From Pseudomonas fluorescens (GTDB lineage: Bacteria > Pseudomonadota > Gammaproteobacteria > Pseudomonadales > Pseudomonadaceae), in NCBI RefSeq assembly GCF_902497995.1, contig NZ_CABVII010000018.1, forward strand, positions 62,001-126,000: 64,000 nucleotides of DNA. The letters are read 5' to 3'. Below are positions 53,046-61,666 of this stretch, one piece after another; positions within the stretch are counted from its first letter, which is position 1; every line of letters starts with the position of its first letter. A program made the position numbers and the translations under genes. A model generated the notes under the pieces. That model did no database searches and was not told the DNA's origin. It saw nothing but the letters and a program-made list of their open reading frames with translations.

Positions 53046-53062
53046 CCGCCCGTTACGGGTGG
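53046..53062 (+). promoter_or_regulatory. Hairpin before the MFS efflux gene start
   Basis: CCGCCCG and CGGGTGG pair (one G-T) around a TTA loop, ending 10 nt before the AGGGGG ribosome site of the next gene. It may affect translation. The region 52891-53085 is AT-rich and otherwise shows only a doubtful 61-codon frame. Confidence 0.4.
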
Positions 53063-53085
53063 AAGAAATGTAGGGGGTTTATTGT

Positions 53086-54342
53086 TTGACTATTAAAGAA
53101 AATTCGCTCTGGCGGGACAGAACCTTCATGTGCCTTTGGATGGGGCAGTCCGTCAGCGAGATGGGCTCGGCTATCACCAATATAATTCTTCCGCTGCTCG
53201 CTATTACCACGCTAAGTGCAACTCCAGGTGAGATTGGCTTACTCCGTGCCATGGCTTCTATTGCCGTGCTGCTTGCGTCAATACCTTCCGGTGTCTACAT
53301 CGACAGGTTCAACAAGCGGAATTTGATGATCGTATGCGATTTTGTCCGGGCTGCCGTATTGGTCACGGTGCCGTTGCTTGCGTTTTACGATCAGCTTTCG
53401 ATGTTCTGGTTGTATGCCGTTTCCTTCCTTTGTTCCGTGTTCTCGGTCGCCTTCGGAATTGCCTATCACTCCTACTACCCAATTTTTGTGCAGCGCAAGG
53501 ATTTGCCCGAGGCGAACAGCAAGATCGAAACCACAGAGTCCGCCGCGCGGGTGGGCGGTCCGGGGATCGGTACGTTCATGGCCGGTTGGATTGGAGCCCC
53601 GCTCACTCTGTTATTTGATGTCTTTTCCTATATTGCCAGCGCTGTTCTTCTGAGTTTTACCAAAGCGGACGAGCCCAGCAAGGTGGAGGCAACCAGAAGG
53701 CCTCCCGTGCTGCAGGAAATAGGGGAGGGATTCAAACTTCTGTATGCCAACTCGGTCTTAGCGCGCACCGAGGTGACCACCATTGGGTCAATGTTCTGTC
53801 TGGCCATGATGAATGCGGTTTTTTTATATTACTTAATTGCCGATTTGAAACTTTCACCGCAAATGGTAGGTGTTGTATTTTTTATCGGTGAAGGTGGGGG
53901 GCTGTTGGCAGCTATCCTCGCGAGTGCGTTGATGCGTTTGGTCGGCAGCGCAAAAATAATGTGGTGGGTGGTCTTTCTCAGTCCGGCAGGTTTTCTTCTT
54001 TATGGGGCGCAGAGTCATCCGCTGCTGCTGCCGGCACTTTATCTATGTTTGACGTCTATTCGCTTTGTATTGTTTGACATTGCGCAGTATTCCTATCGGC
54101 AGTCTTCTTGCCCCCTGGAAAGCCTAGGCAAGGTGACAGCCAGTATTAGAACCTGTATCGGTATTGCTGCGGCAAGCGGGGCCATGATTGGAGGGTGGCT
54201 GGGCAGTGTTGTAAGTCCCAGTGCGAGTATATTTATTGCAACAGCATTGATGTGTGTTTCATCCCTTCCTGTAGTTTTTTCAGCGTTACGACATACCCGG
54301 GACATTGAGGACCTTCCAGCGTTGACGCATATTGGACGGTGA
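53086..54342 (+). CDS. MFS efflux transporter (DHA3/macrolide-efflux type)
   Basis: 418 aa, start TTG with AGGGGG eight bases before it. Twelve membrane segments. The opening SLWRDRTFMCLWMGQSVSEMG, and IPSGVYIDRFNKRNLMI in the loop after TM2, resemble the DHA3 (MefA/EntS-like) efflux group. The base composition is clearly lower in GC than the neighbours, and codon use is mixed, which suggests horizontal transfer. It stands between a decayed gene with a tandem repeat and unassigned debris. The substrate (drug or siderophore) is not known. Confidence 0.85.
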   Translation: MTIKENSLWRDRTFMCLWMGQSVSEMGSAITNIILPLLAITTLSATPGEIGLLRAMASIAVLLASIPSGVYIDRFNKRNLMIVCDFVRAAVLVTVPLLAFYDQLSMFWLYAVSFLCSVFSVAFGIAYHSYYPIFVQRKDLPEANSKIETTESAARVGGPGIGTFMAGWIGAPLTLLFDVFSYIASAVLLSFTKADEPSKVEATRRPPVLQEIGEGFKLLYANSVLARTEVTTIGSMFCLAMMNAVFLYYLIADLKLSPQMVGVVFFIGEGGGLLAAILASALMRLVGSAKIMWWVVFLSPAGFLLYGAQSHPLLLPALYLCLTSIRFVLFDIAQYSYRQSSCPLESLGKVTASIRTCIGIAAASGAMIGGWLGSVVSPSASIFIATALMCVSSLPVVFSALRHTRDIEDLPALTHIGR

Positions 54343-54831
54343 TATTTCAGCGGGGTCTGCAACAAAATTTTCCGGACGTCGTTATGGTTGACGGGATTTC
54401 CTTGTTGAAGAGGGAGTTGATGAGCTGATGGTCACGGACGGACGGGAGCAGCCTTTGGAGCAGTTGGTCCTGAAGTCGATTATCGCGACCATGGTGACCT
54501 CGACGTTCGGCGAGCAGGTACCGGTGGTTCAATCGGGTGTTACACCGAAAACGACATGGCTTGTCGAGGAGTGATTCGGTCCGAGTCGCATAAGTCGGCG
54601 GAATCTGATGCGCCTGTAAGAAACGATTCAGGGTGTTGTAGCTTTTATGAGGTAACGCAGACAGCCATTAAACATGGCAATGCCAAACGCTTGGATTTTT
54701 CGGGTACACAGGGCTAGGAAATGGCGAATGGATTGAAAAAACCCAGGATCCGTCTGACATGTTTTTAGGGTTGGCCCTCGGACGTGTGTGGTTTAGCGTG
54801 GCTGTTCCCATTACTGAGCGCAGGCGCACCC
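54343..54831. other. Gene-poor, possibly decayed stretch
   Basis: No intact gene is seen. On the plus strand about 54382-54573, a frame without a clear start reads like a protein tail (VEEGVDELMVTDG; EQPLEQLVLKSIIATMV; ending TTWLVEE), so it may be the end of a broken gene I cannot name. The rest up to the DUF1963 gene shows no recognisable frame, repeat or RNA. Confidence 0.35.
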
Positions 54832-55533
54832 ATGAGTATGGATATTCAAGAGATCAGAAAGCATCTGGCCCGGCCGGCGATAAAACTCGTCGCCGGTGGG
54901 TTCCATCCCAGCAATGAGGATGATGAAAGCTGGTTCGGAAAAGTGTTTCTGTTTCGACCTGATGAGGGAGTACCGAGAAACGATGCCGGAGATGAATTGC
55001 ATCCTTATGCACAGTTTCACTTGCCAAGCCTGCCATTCAATAGCCCGGCTCTGGAGGGGGTTCGCGTACTGACACTGTTTGTTTCTGATCCCTTTCCGGA
55101 GGCGTTCGAGCCGATGGGAAATAACTGGCTGATCAGAGAGTATGGGGTCGACGATGTGCTTGTCCGTAAGGAGTTGCCGGTAGCAGGCTCGCACCTCAAG
55201 CCCTTCCCCTTGAAGGCCGAGTTGATCGCAGAGGACTTTCCTGTATGGGATGGAGGCGGTGTACCAAAGTATCTTGAAGACCAAATTTGCAAGCTGGAGG
55301 AAACGGGGAAGATAGAGTCCTATTACGATATCGTGACTCATACAGATGATCACAAGATCGGCGGATACCCTTCATTCTGCCAACCTGGCGTTGACGTTGG
55401 CGATGATTTTCAGTTCGTGTTCCAGATCACATCCGATTCCAGGATAAACCTGAATGTGGTGGATAGTGGAAGTTTGATGTTCTGGAAGCACAAAACGACA
55501 GGCGAGTGGGTCATTTACTACGATTTCTACTGA
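54832..55533 (+). CDS. DUF1963-family protein
   Basis: 233 aa cytoplasmic protein, no signal peptide. The C-terminal part (HKIGGYPSFCQPG, then DDFQFVFQI and SGSLMFWKHK ending WVIYYDFY) is the DUF1963/YwqG pattern. The function of this family is unknown; in some genomes members accompany polymorphic toxins as possible immunity proteins. Start could be 54832 or 54838; the site is weak. Lower GC than the surroundings. Confidence 0.75.
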   Translation: MSMDIQEIRKHLARPAIKLVAGGFHPSNEDDESWFGKVFLFRPDEGVPRNDAGDELHPYAQFHLPSLPFNSPALEGVRVLTLFVSDPFPEAFEPMGNNWLIREYGVDDVLVRKELPVAGSHLKPFPLKAELIAEDFPVWDGGGVPKYLEDQICKLEETGKIESYYDIVTHTDDHKIGGYPSFCQPGVDVGDDFQFVFQITSDSRINLNVVDSGSLMFWKHKTTGEWVIYYDFY

Positions 55534-55561
55534 ACGACTTGGTCAGGCGGTCAGTCGGTGG

Positions 55562-55675
55562 CTACGCCTGCTTCGTGTTCTGCCTGGCCAGTTCGCTTTC
55601 CAGCCATTCGGCAAAACACCGTGCTTCAGGCGTCGCATTGGCCGCGATGCCGTAGTAGCGAGGCGCGGCATCCAT
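55562..55675 (-). pseudogene. C-terminal remnant of a LysR-family regulator gene
   Basis: A 37-codon frame (MDAAPRYYGIAANATPEARC, then FAEWLESELARQNT) looks like the last residues of a LysR-type regulator, where an RYY...A...FAxWL pattern is common. An in-frame TGA stands directly before it and no upstream coding is seen, so the rest is lost. It is short and the assignment is tentative. A hairpin GGTGGCC/GGCCACC lies at 55730-55757. Confidence 0.45.
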
Positions 55676-55798
55676 TCATTCTGGACCTATAGCGTTCCGG
55701 CACTGCTACTTGGCCAACGCTACGATGGCGGTGGCCCGGGTAAAATCCCCGGCCACCGTGTGTACACCTTTGGAGGTTTTCCACGAGCGCTAGCGAAC

Positions 55799-56179
55799 TC
55801 AGCCCTTGGCTGCCATCGCGGTGACTTCCACGCGCATTCCTTCCACCGCCAAAGCGGCCACGCCAACGGCGGCGCGTACCGGCCAGGGCTTGGCGAAGAA
55901 GCGCTGGTAGACTTCGTTGAAGGCGGCGCGGTCGGCCATGTCGGTGAGGTAGATGGTCAGGTGCAGGACCCGGTCCATGGAACTGCCGGCGCGCTCCAGC
56001 GCAGACTTGAGTGCCTGCAGGGTGCACTCGCTTTGCTCGGTAATGCCGCCCAATTCCAGGCTGCCATCGGCGTGGGTGGGGATCTGGGTGGAGACCAGGA
56101 GGCCGCCGAAACCGGCGACGTCGGAGGAGATGGAATCCGCGTCGGGATCGGGTACGAAGGTGATGTCGTGGTTTGCCAT
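55799..56179 (-). CDS. RidA/YjgF-family protein
   Basis: 126 aa, chorismate-mutase-like fold of the RidA/YER057c family. The segment FNEVYQRFFAKPWPVRAAVGVAAL, ending in RVEVTAMAA, is typical and holds the active-site-type Arg and Glu. RidA proteins hydrolyse reactive enamines and imines from PLP enzymes. Start at 56179 (MANHDITF) has AGAG upstream; the longer frame is unsupported. It stands alone next to the ABC importer. Confidence 0.88.
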   Translation of the reverse strand: MANHDITFVPDPDADSISSDVAGFGGLLVSTQIPTHADGSLELGGITEQSECTLQALKSALERAGSSMDRVLHLTIYLTDMADRAAFNEVYQRFFAKPWPVRAAVGVAALAVEGMRVEVTAMAAKG

Positions 56180-56262
56180 GGGGATCTCTTGTTGAGGGGT
56201 GATGAGGTGGCGGCCTTGCGCCTTCGAGCAGGGTGATACGCGGTTGATTCTACATCGACCGC

Positions 56263-57054
56263 TCAAACAGAACGAAACCGCAATATCCGCGCGCCGTCGA
56301 AAGGGTCGGTCAGGTAATGCGCGTGTACGCCGAATGTCTCCTGCAAGCGTTGCGGGGTCAGCACCTGCAACGGTTCGCCGAGGGCCACCAGTCGCCCGCG
56401 TTCCAGTACTGCCAGACGATCACAGCTCAGCGCCTGGTTCAGGTCATGCAGGGCTATCAATGTCGTCACCGGCAAAGCCTGCACCACGTTCAGGATCGCG
56501 AGCTGGTGCTGGATATCCAGGTGATTGGTCGGTTCGTCCAGCAACAGGATCTGCGGGCGTTGGGCCAGGGCGCGAGCGATGTGGACACGCTGGCGTTCGC
56601 CACCGGACAAGCTGTGCCAGGTCCGGTTCTTCAGGTGCGCCGCATCGACGTCGCACAGCGCCTGCTGGACGATGGCAGCGTCCTCGTTCGACCACGGACT
56701 CAAGGCCGACAGCCACGGCGTTCGGCCAAGTGCCACGGCATCGAACACGTTGATGGCATCCAGCGTGTCGGCCTGTTGCTCCACCACCGCCAAGGCTTGG
56801 GCGATGGTTCGCCGTGATAGGGCCTGGAGGCGCTGGCCGTTCAGGTGGATGTCACCCCGGCTCGGTACGCGTACGCCGGCCAGCAGTTTTAGCAGCGTGG
56901 ATTTTCCCGAACCATTGGGCCCGACGATGCCCAGGGTTTCTCCTCGGCGGATGTCCAGGTGGATATCGTGCAGCAGTTCAGTGTCGCGGACATGGAACCC
57001 GAGGCCGGAACAGCTCAGCACGGATTCGCCGATAACAGGTGTGACGGCATTCAT
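56263..57054 (-). CDS. ABC transporter ATP-binding protein (BtuD/FecE type)
   Basis: 263 aa. Walker A GPNGSGKST, signature LSGGERQRVHIA, Walker B ILLLDEPTNHLD and the following His in IALHDLN. It belongs to the group that powers iron-siderophore and cobalamin import. The ATG overlaps the permease stop (ATGA). With the riboswitch upstream, cobalamin or a corrinoid is the likely cargo. A longer open frame reaching 57939 is a shadow across the permease gene. Confidence 0.9.
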   Translation of the reverse strand: MNAVTPVIGESVLSCSGLGFHVRDTELLHDIHLDIRRGETLGIVGPNGSGKSTLLKLLAGVRVPSRGDIHLNGQRLQALSRRTIAQALAVVEQQADTLDAINVFDAVALGRTPWLSALSPWSNEDAAIVQQALCDVDAAHLKNRTWHSLSGGERQRVHIARALAQRPQILLLDEPTNHLDIQHQLAILNVVQALPVTTLIALHDLNQALSCDRLAVLERGRLVALGEPLQVLTPQRLQETFGVHAHYLTDPFDGARILRFRSV

Positions 57055-58067
57055 CGGGCATTCCTCCGGCCGATCAGGATCAACGCGAACACCGGCGCGC
57101 CGACCAGTGCGGTAATGACTCCGACCGGGACCACCTGGCCTTTGATCAGCGTCCGGGACAGGACATCGGCGGCGATCAGAAACAGCGCCCCCCCCAGTGC
57201 ACTGGCCGGCAGCAGGCGTGCATGCCGGGTGCCCAGCAGCAGTCGCACGGCATGGGGAATGACCAGCCCGACGAAACCGATGGAGCCGACAATCGACACC
57301 ATCACTGCCGTCACCAGTGCGGCGCAGCTGATCAGCAGAAATTGCACCCGGCGTACCGCAATGCCGAGCGAGGCGGCCGAGTCGGCGCCAAAGGTGAAGG
57401 CATCCAGCGCCCGACGGTGCCACAGGCACACGACAAGACCGGCCACGGCAACCGGGACGGACAGCCACACCGACGGCCAGCGCACCCCGCTGAGATTGCC
57501 CAGCAACCAGAACATGATGCCGCGAGCCTGTTCGGAACTGGCCGACTTGGTGATCAGAAACGCCGTGAGCGCATTGAACAGCTGCGAACCGGCAATCCCC
57601 GCGAGGATGATCTGCGAGGTGCCGCCGGGCGAACCGCTGGCACGGGCCAGCAAAACAACCACGGCGAAGGCGGCAACGGCCCCGGCAAACGCTCCGACCG
57701 ACAGCGAAACCAGGCCCGCCCCCAGGCCCAGCAACGCCACCAGCACCGCGCCCGTCGAGGCGCCGGCGGAGATGCCGAGCAGGTAGGGATCGGCCAGCGG
57801 GTTGCGCAACAGCGATTGCAGAATCACCCCGCAAGTGGCCAGGCCCGCACCGCAGGCCGCGGCCACCAGCGCGCGGGTCAGGCGATAATTCCAGACGATA
57901 CCTTCGTCGATCGGGTCGAGGACATATCCGGCAGCCCACAGTTTGTTGGCCAGCACCTGGAACACCACACCCGGATCGATGGGCGTTTCACCGATGGCCA
58001 CACCGGCAATGACGGCCAGCAGCAGGGTCACAACGGCCAGCAATGTGCGAATCAGCGTCCTGGTCAT
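57051..58067 (-). CDS. FecCD/BtuC-type ABC transporter permease
   Basis: 338 aa, about ten membrane segments. Typical BtuC/FecCD motifs: GAGLATCGVILQSLLRNPLADPYLLG, then GSIGFVGLVIPHAVRLLLG. It forms the inner-membrane channel as a dimer. It overlaps both neighbours by ATGA. Confidence 0.92.
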   Translation of the reverse strand: MTRTLIRTLLAVVTLLLAVIAGVAIGETPIDPGVVFQVLANKLWAAGYVLDPIDEGIVWNYRLTRALVAAACGAGLATCGVILQSLLRNPLADPYLLGISAGASTGAVLVALLGLGAGLVSLSVGAFAGAVAAFAVVVLLARASGSPGGTSQIILAGIAGSQLFNALTAFLITKSASSEQARGIMFWLLGNLSGVRWPSVWLSVPVAVAGLVVCLWHRRALDAFTFGADSAASLGIAVRRVQFLLISCAALVTAVMVSIVGSIGFVGLVIPHAVRLLLGTRHARLLPASALGGALFLIAADVLSRTLIKGQVVPVGVITALVGAPVFALILIGRRNAR

Positions 58068-59077
58068 TTCGGCAGGTCATAGCCGTCGATGGCTGATGCC
58101 AGGGTTGCCAGTCCGTCGAACATTCTGACGCTGGCCTGCATGGCCATGGCGTCAAGGATGATGATGCGGTTGTTTTTCACCGCGTCCATGTTGCGGGTCA
58201 CCGGGTCGCTGCGCAGGAATGCCAGTTTCTTCAGATGGTCGTCAGCGGGGAAGCGCCGGCGATCCATGCGTGCGATGACCAGGAACGTCGGGTTGGCCTT
58301 GGCGATGGTTTCCCAGCCGACGGTCGGCCATTCTTCGTCGGATTGCACCACGTTACGCACGCCCAGGGTATTGAGCATGAAGTCGGGAATGCCCTTGTGT
58401 CCGGCGACATAAGGGTCGATATCCAGACTGGCACTGGAGAACCAGAACAGCGCACTGGTGTGCTCCAGGTTCTTGTTCTGCACCGTGGCGACAGACTTCG
58501 CCAGGCTGGCCTTGAGTTCGTCGTTCAACTGCTGGCCTCGTTCCTGCACATCGAAGATCTCGGCCAGTTGGCTGATGCTTTTGTAAATGCTGTCGATGCG
58601 AAACGCCTCCAGCCGTGTGCCGTCGGCGCCGACCAGATTGTCCTTGGCTTCGCAGTCGGAGGGCATCAGGTAGGTCGGGATCTGCAGCTCGTGAAACTGC
58701 TCGCGGGTACCGACCGCGCCTTGCGGGCCGACCATCCACTCCAGTTCCACCGCCACCAGCTGCGGGCGCTTGCCGATCACCGCCTCGAAGCTCGGCTCGT
58801 TATCGGCCAGGCGCGGGATCGGGTCGTTCTCGGTCTTGTACTTGGCCAGCACCTCGTTGAACCACAGTGATGTGCCGACCAGCGTGTGGCCAAGCCCCAT
58901 GGCGTAGAGCATTTCGGTGCCGGCCTGGCCGATGGTCACGGCGCGGCTCGGTGCCTGCTCGAAGGTCAGCGTGTTGCCGCAATTCTCGACCCTCAGGGGA
59001 TAGTGGGTCGGGGCCGCATGGGCGAGGGTGGACAGACCCAGCGCAGTGACGAGGATGGCAAGGCGTGACAGCAGCAT
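58064..59077 (-). CDS. Periplasmic substrate-binding protein (BtuF/FepB type)
   Basis: 337 aa. Signal peptide (cut after AHA, about residue 22), then a two-lobed Fe/B12-type binding protein (PF01497-like): PSRAVTIGQAGTEMLYAMGLG, a backbone helix, and the second lobe (GVRNVVQSDEEWPTVGWETIAKANP). ATG at 59077 follows GGAG; the frame continues upstream without support. It is the first gene of the importer operon, downstream of a cobalamin riboswitch, so it probably binds B12 or a precursor. Confidence 0.9.
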   Translation of the reverse strand: MLLSRLAILVTALGLSTLAHAAPTHYPLRVENCGNTLTFEQAPSRAVTIGQAGTEMLYAMGLGHTLVGTSLWFNEVLAKYKTENDPIPRLADNEPSFEAVIGKRPQLVAVELEWMVGPQGAVGTREQFHELQIPTYLMPSDCEAKDNLVGADGTRLEAFRIDSIYKSISQLAEIFDVQERGQQLNDELKASLAKSVATVQNKNLEHTSALFWFSSASLDIDPYVAGHKGIPDFMLNTLGVRNVVQSDEEWPTVGWETIAKANPTFLVIARMDRRRFPADDHLKKLAFLRSDPVTRNMDAVKNNRIIILDAMAMQASVRMFDGLATLASAIDGYDLPK

Positions 59078-59229
59078 GACGCAATCTCCAGTTGACCGTA
59101 CTCGGGGCAGGGGTACGGACTGGAAACACATCATCGAACGCTGCCGTTAAAGCACTGACGTGACGATCACTGCAGGTGACGCACGGCGCAAGGATGTCCT
59201 TCCCGGACACCCCGCCGGTTAGTGATTTG

Positions 59230-59412
59230 CTTGGCCGGCAGGTCTCCTGACTGATGCGTCATCGCCTGGCTCCAGCCTTCCCGGGAGCGATCCCAGTGGC
59301 AGTTCAGGAGCAGGCTCGGCACCTACAGTTGCGGGGGCAGTTCCGATTGATGCCATATCAGGCATCTCGGATTCCCTATTAATCCCATGTGGAAACCGGC
59401 GGCCGGCATGGT
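59230..59412 (-). promoter_or_regulatory. Cobalamin riboswitch
   Basis: On the minus strand the order of conserved elements is that of the B12 aptamer: GGGAATCCG, then CGGAACTGCCCCCGCAACTG, GCCACTGGG, CCGGGAAGGCTGG, GATGACGCA and the B12 box AGTCAGGAGACCTGCC near 59232-59250. The outer stem pairs GGCCGGCA with TGCCGGCC. A further hairpin (59192-59212) lies between it and the start and may be the expression platform. It should switch the ABC importer off when cobalamin is present. Confidence 0.92.
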
Positions 59413-59780
59413 AGTCGATCATGCCGTCCAACGGTCCAGTTTTTTTCTCGGGTAGGCCGATTCCCCGCCGCTCGCGTGGTACTCGCCCTTGAGCGGCCAT
59501 TTTTATTGCTGTTTGTTTCAGTATGTAGGCTGTTTCTTTAAATGCGTCGGAAACGTCCTGTTGATGCTCCGAGATATGGAATAGCAGCCTGAGATGATTC
59601 ATTATGTTTGTAGGTCGCTGAACTACACCTGTACTGCAAACGCTTTAATCGTTGTATCGAAAAGGAATTCACAGGCTGTTGGCGAAAACTTTTTTATTGG
59701 GGTTGGCTAGCGGCGTGGATTCCAGTCATTGTTGTTTTTCGTGATGGCGCATGCTGTTACTTAAAGTGTCTGGAGGGGTT
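59413..59780. other. Intergenic region between riboswitch and T6SS
   Basis: Contains the promoters of both divergent units; no gene is seen. It is relatively AT-rich near 59600-59740. I found no convincing sigma-54 or sigma-70 elements. GGAGG lies just before tssB. Confidence 0.5.
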
Positions 59781-60284
59781 ATGGCTTCAAGCAGTTTTCA
59801 AAACGAAGTACCCAAGGCTCGCGTCAATATCAAACTCGATTTGCACACCGGTGGTGCGCAGAAGAAAGTCGAGCTACCGCTGAAGTTGATGGTGATGGGG
59901 GATTACAGTAACGGTAGGGAGCAGCGTTCCCTGTCGGAAAGAAGCAAGGTCGATGTCAACAAAAACAACTTCGACAGCGTCCTGGCCGAGTTCTCGCCAC
60001 GCCTGACACTGGCCGTGGAAAATACCTTGGTCAACGATGGCTCCGACGCCTGCGTCCAGCTGCGATTCCAGGGTATGAAGGATTTTGAACCGGAACAGGT
60101 GGCGCGGCAGATACCGCAACTTCGTGCCCTGTTGGCGATGCGTAACCTGTTGCGCGACCTCAAGTCGAACCTGTTGGACAACGCCACCTTTCGCTACGAA
60201 CTGGAGCGCATCCTCAAGGATGACACGCTGAGTGACGAGTTGAGAGCCGAATTGGCCGCTCTGGCTCCAGAACAAGATCGTTAA
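59781..60284 (+). CDS. tssB: T6SS contractile sheath small subunit TssB
   Basis: 167 aa, the full family length. The family-typical PRARVNIxL-like opening (KARVNIKLDLHTGG), LPLKLMVMGDYS and VNKNNFDSVLAEFSPRL are present. TssB/TssC form the sheath that contracts to drive the Hcp tube. Start at 59781 follows GGAGGGG; a longer frame lacks support. First gene of the T6SS operon. Confidence 0.93.
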   Translation: MASSSFQNEVPKARVNIKLDLHTGGAQKKVELPLKLMVMGDYSNGREQRSLSERSKVDVNKNNFDSVLAEFSPRLTLAVENTLVNDGSDACVQLRFQGMKDFEPEQVARQIPQLRALLAMRNLLRDLKSNLLDNATFRYELERILKDDTLSDELRAELAALAPEQDR

Positions 60285-60318
60285 TTCACCTCGGTTGGTT
60301 TAAAGGGAAGTTCCCACA

Positions 60319-61350
60319 ATGTCCGTAGAAAACTCTTCCGCGCATTCGCGTGGCGCTGCAGTGTTGTCTAAAGAAAATCAAAGTGTCTATAGCAGCCTGT
60401 TCAGCAAGATCAATCTCAGTCCGGTTGTAGAACTGGGCGGCATCGATGTTTTTCAGAATGCCGAAGCATTGTCCGAGGCTTCGGCCGATGAGCGAGTGAC
60501 GGCGGCCGTCAGTGTTTTTCTGAAGTTGCTCAAACAATCGTCGAAGAAAGTCGAGCGCCTGGATAAGACCCTGTTGGATGAACATATTGCGTCGCTGGAT
60601 GCGCAGATCAGCCGTCAACTGGATGCAATCATGCACCATGCGGATTTTCAACGCGTCGAGTCGACCTGGCGCGGCGTCAAATCGTTGATCGATCAGATCG
60701 ACTTCCGCCAGAACGTGCGGATCGAACTGTTGGACCTGAGCAAGGATCACTTGATCCAGGATTTCGAAGATGCACCGGAGATCGACCAGAGCGGGCTGTA
60801 TGTGCATACCTACACCCAAGAGTACGACACCCCCGGTGGTGAGCCGATCGCGGCGGCCGTTTCCAATTATGAGTTCGATCGGGGCCCGCAGGACATCACC
60901 CTGCTGCGCAATATTTCCAAAGTTGCCGCAGCCGCGCACATGCCTTTCATCGGTGCCGTCGGCCCGGCGTTCTTTGGCAAGGAGTCGATGGAGGAGGTTG
61001 CTGCGATCAAGGACATCGGCAACTACTTCGACCGCGCCGAGTACGTCAAGTGGAAGTCATTCCGCGACAGTGAAGATGCCCGTTACATCGGCCTGACCAT
61101 GCCGCGCGTGTTGGGTCGTTTGCCCTACGGTCCGGACACGGTTGCGGTGCGCAGTTTCAACTACATCGAAAGCGTCAAGGGCCCTGATCACCACAAGTAC
61201 CTGTGGACCAACGCCTCGTTCGCCTTCGCGGCAAACATGGTCAAGAGCTTCATCGCCAACGGCTGGTGCGTACAGATTCGCGGACCGCAGTCCGGCGGCG
61301 CGGTCACCGATCTACCGATTCACTTGTACGATCTGGGTACGGGCAGCCAC
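60319..61350 (+). pseudogene. tssC: Truncated T6SS sheath large subunit gene tssC
   Basis: The first 344 codons read as a normal TssC (SSLFSKINLSP, STWRGVKSLIDQ, ITLLRNISKVAAAAHMPFIG, HKYLWTNASFAFAANM, then LPIHLYDLGTGS). TssC normally has about 490-500 residues. The sequence then stops matching and jumps to a different frame of tssF, so about 150 C-terminal residues are missing, including the sheath-core end. The reading frame itself stays open through to tssG (to 62727), giving a chimeric frame that looks accidental. Confidence 0.85.
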
Positions 61351-61666
61351 CCGCGAATGGATTGCCCGGGACGTCAGCGGCAATCGTCCCCAGCCGTGGT
61401 TACCGGCACCGATCGTCGAGGTGCGTCACCACCTGATCCAGCGTTTCGAAAAAGGCTTCCTGCTGCGCGGCGTGGATATCGAAGTCACCCTGGACGCCAA
61501 TGGCTTTTCCGGCGAGGGCGACATCAGCCTGTTCGGCGAGATGCTCCATCGCTTCTTTGGCCTGTACGCCGACATCCATGTATTCAACCAGCTCACGCTG
61601 ATCCTGCAACCTACCGGAAAGTGCCTGCGATGGAACGAGAACCACAGTCAGCGTATTCCCGGCTGA
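61343..61666 (+). pseudogene. tssF: 3' remnant of T6SS baseplate gene tssF
   Basis: In the second frame, about 105 codons match the end of TssF: VRHHLIQRFEKGFLLRGVDI, VTLDANGFSGEGDISLFGEM, HRFFGLYADIHVFNQLTLIL, ending QRIPG. TssF is normally about 580-630 residues, so its first five-sixths are gone. It joins tssC' without an IS element. The stop overlaps the tssG start by 37 nt. Confidence 0.85.

Noticed and set aside
56263..57939. 558-codon frame including the ABC ATPase
   Set aside because: The first half is an off-frame reading of the permease gene; the ATPase starts at 57054.
59219..59602. 127-codon minus-strand frame
   Set aside because: It overlaps the cobalamin riboswitch and has no protein-like features.
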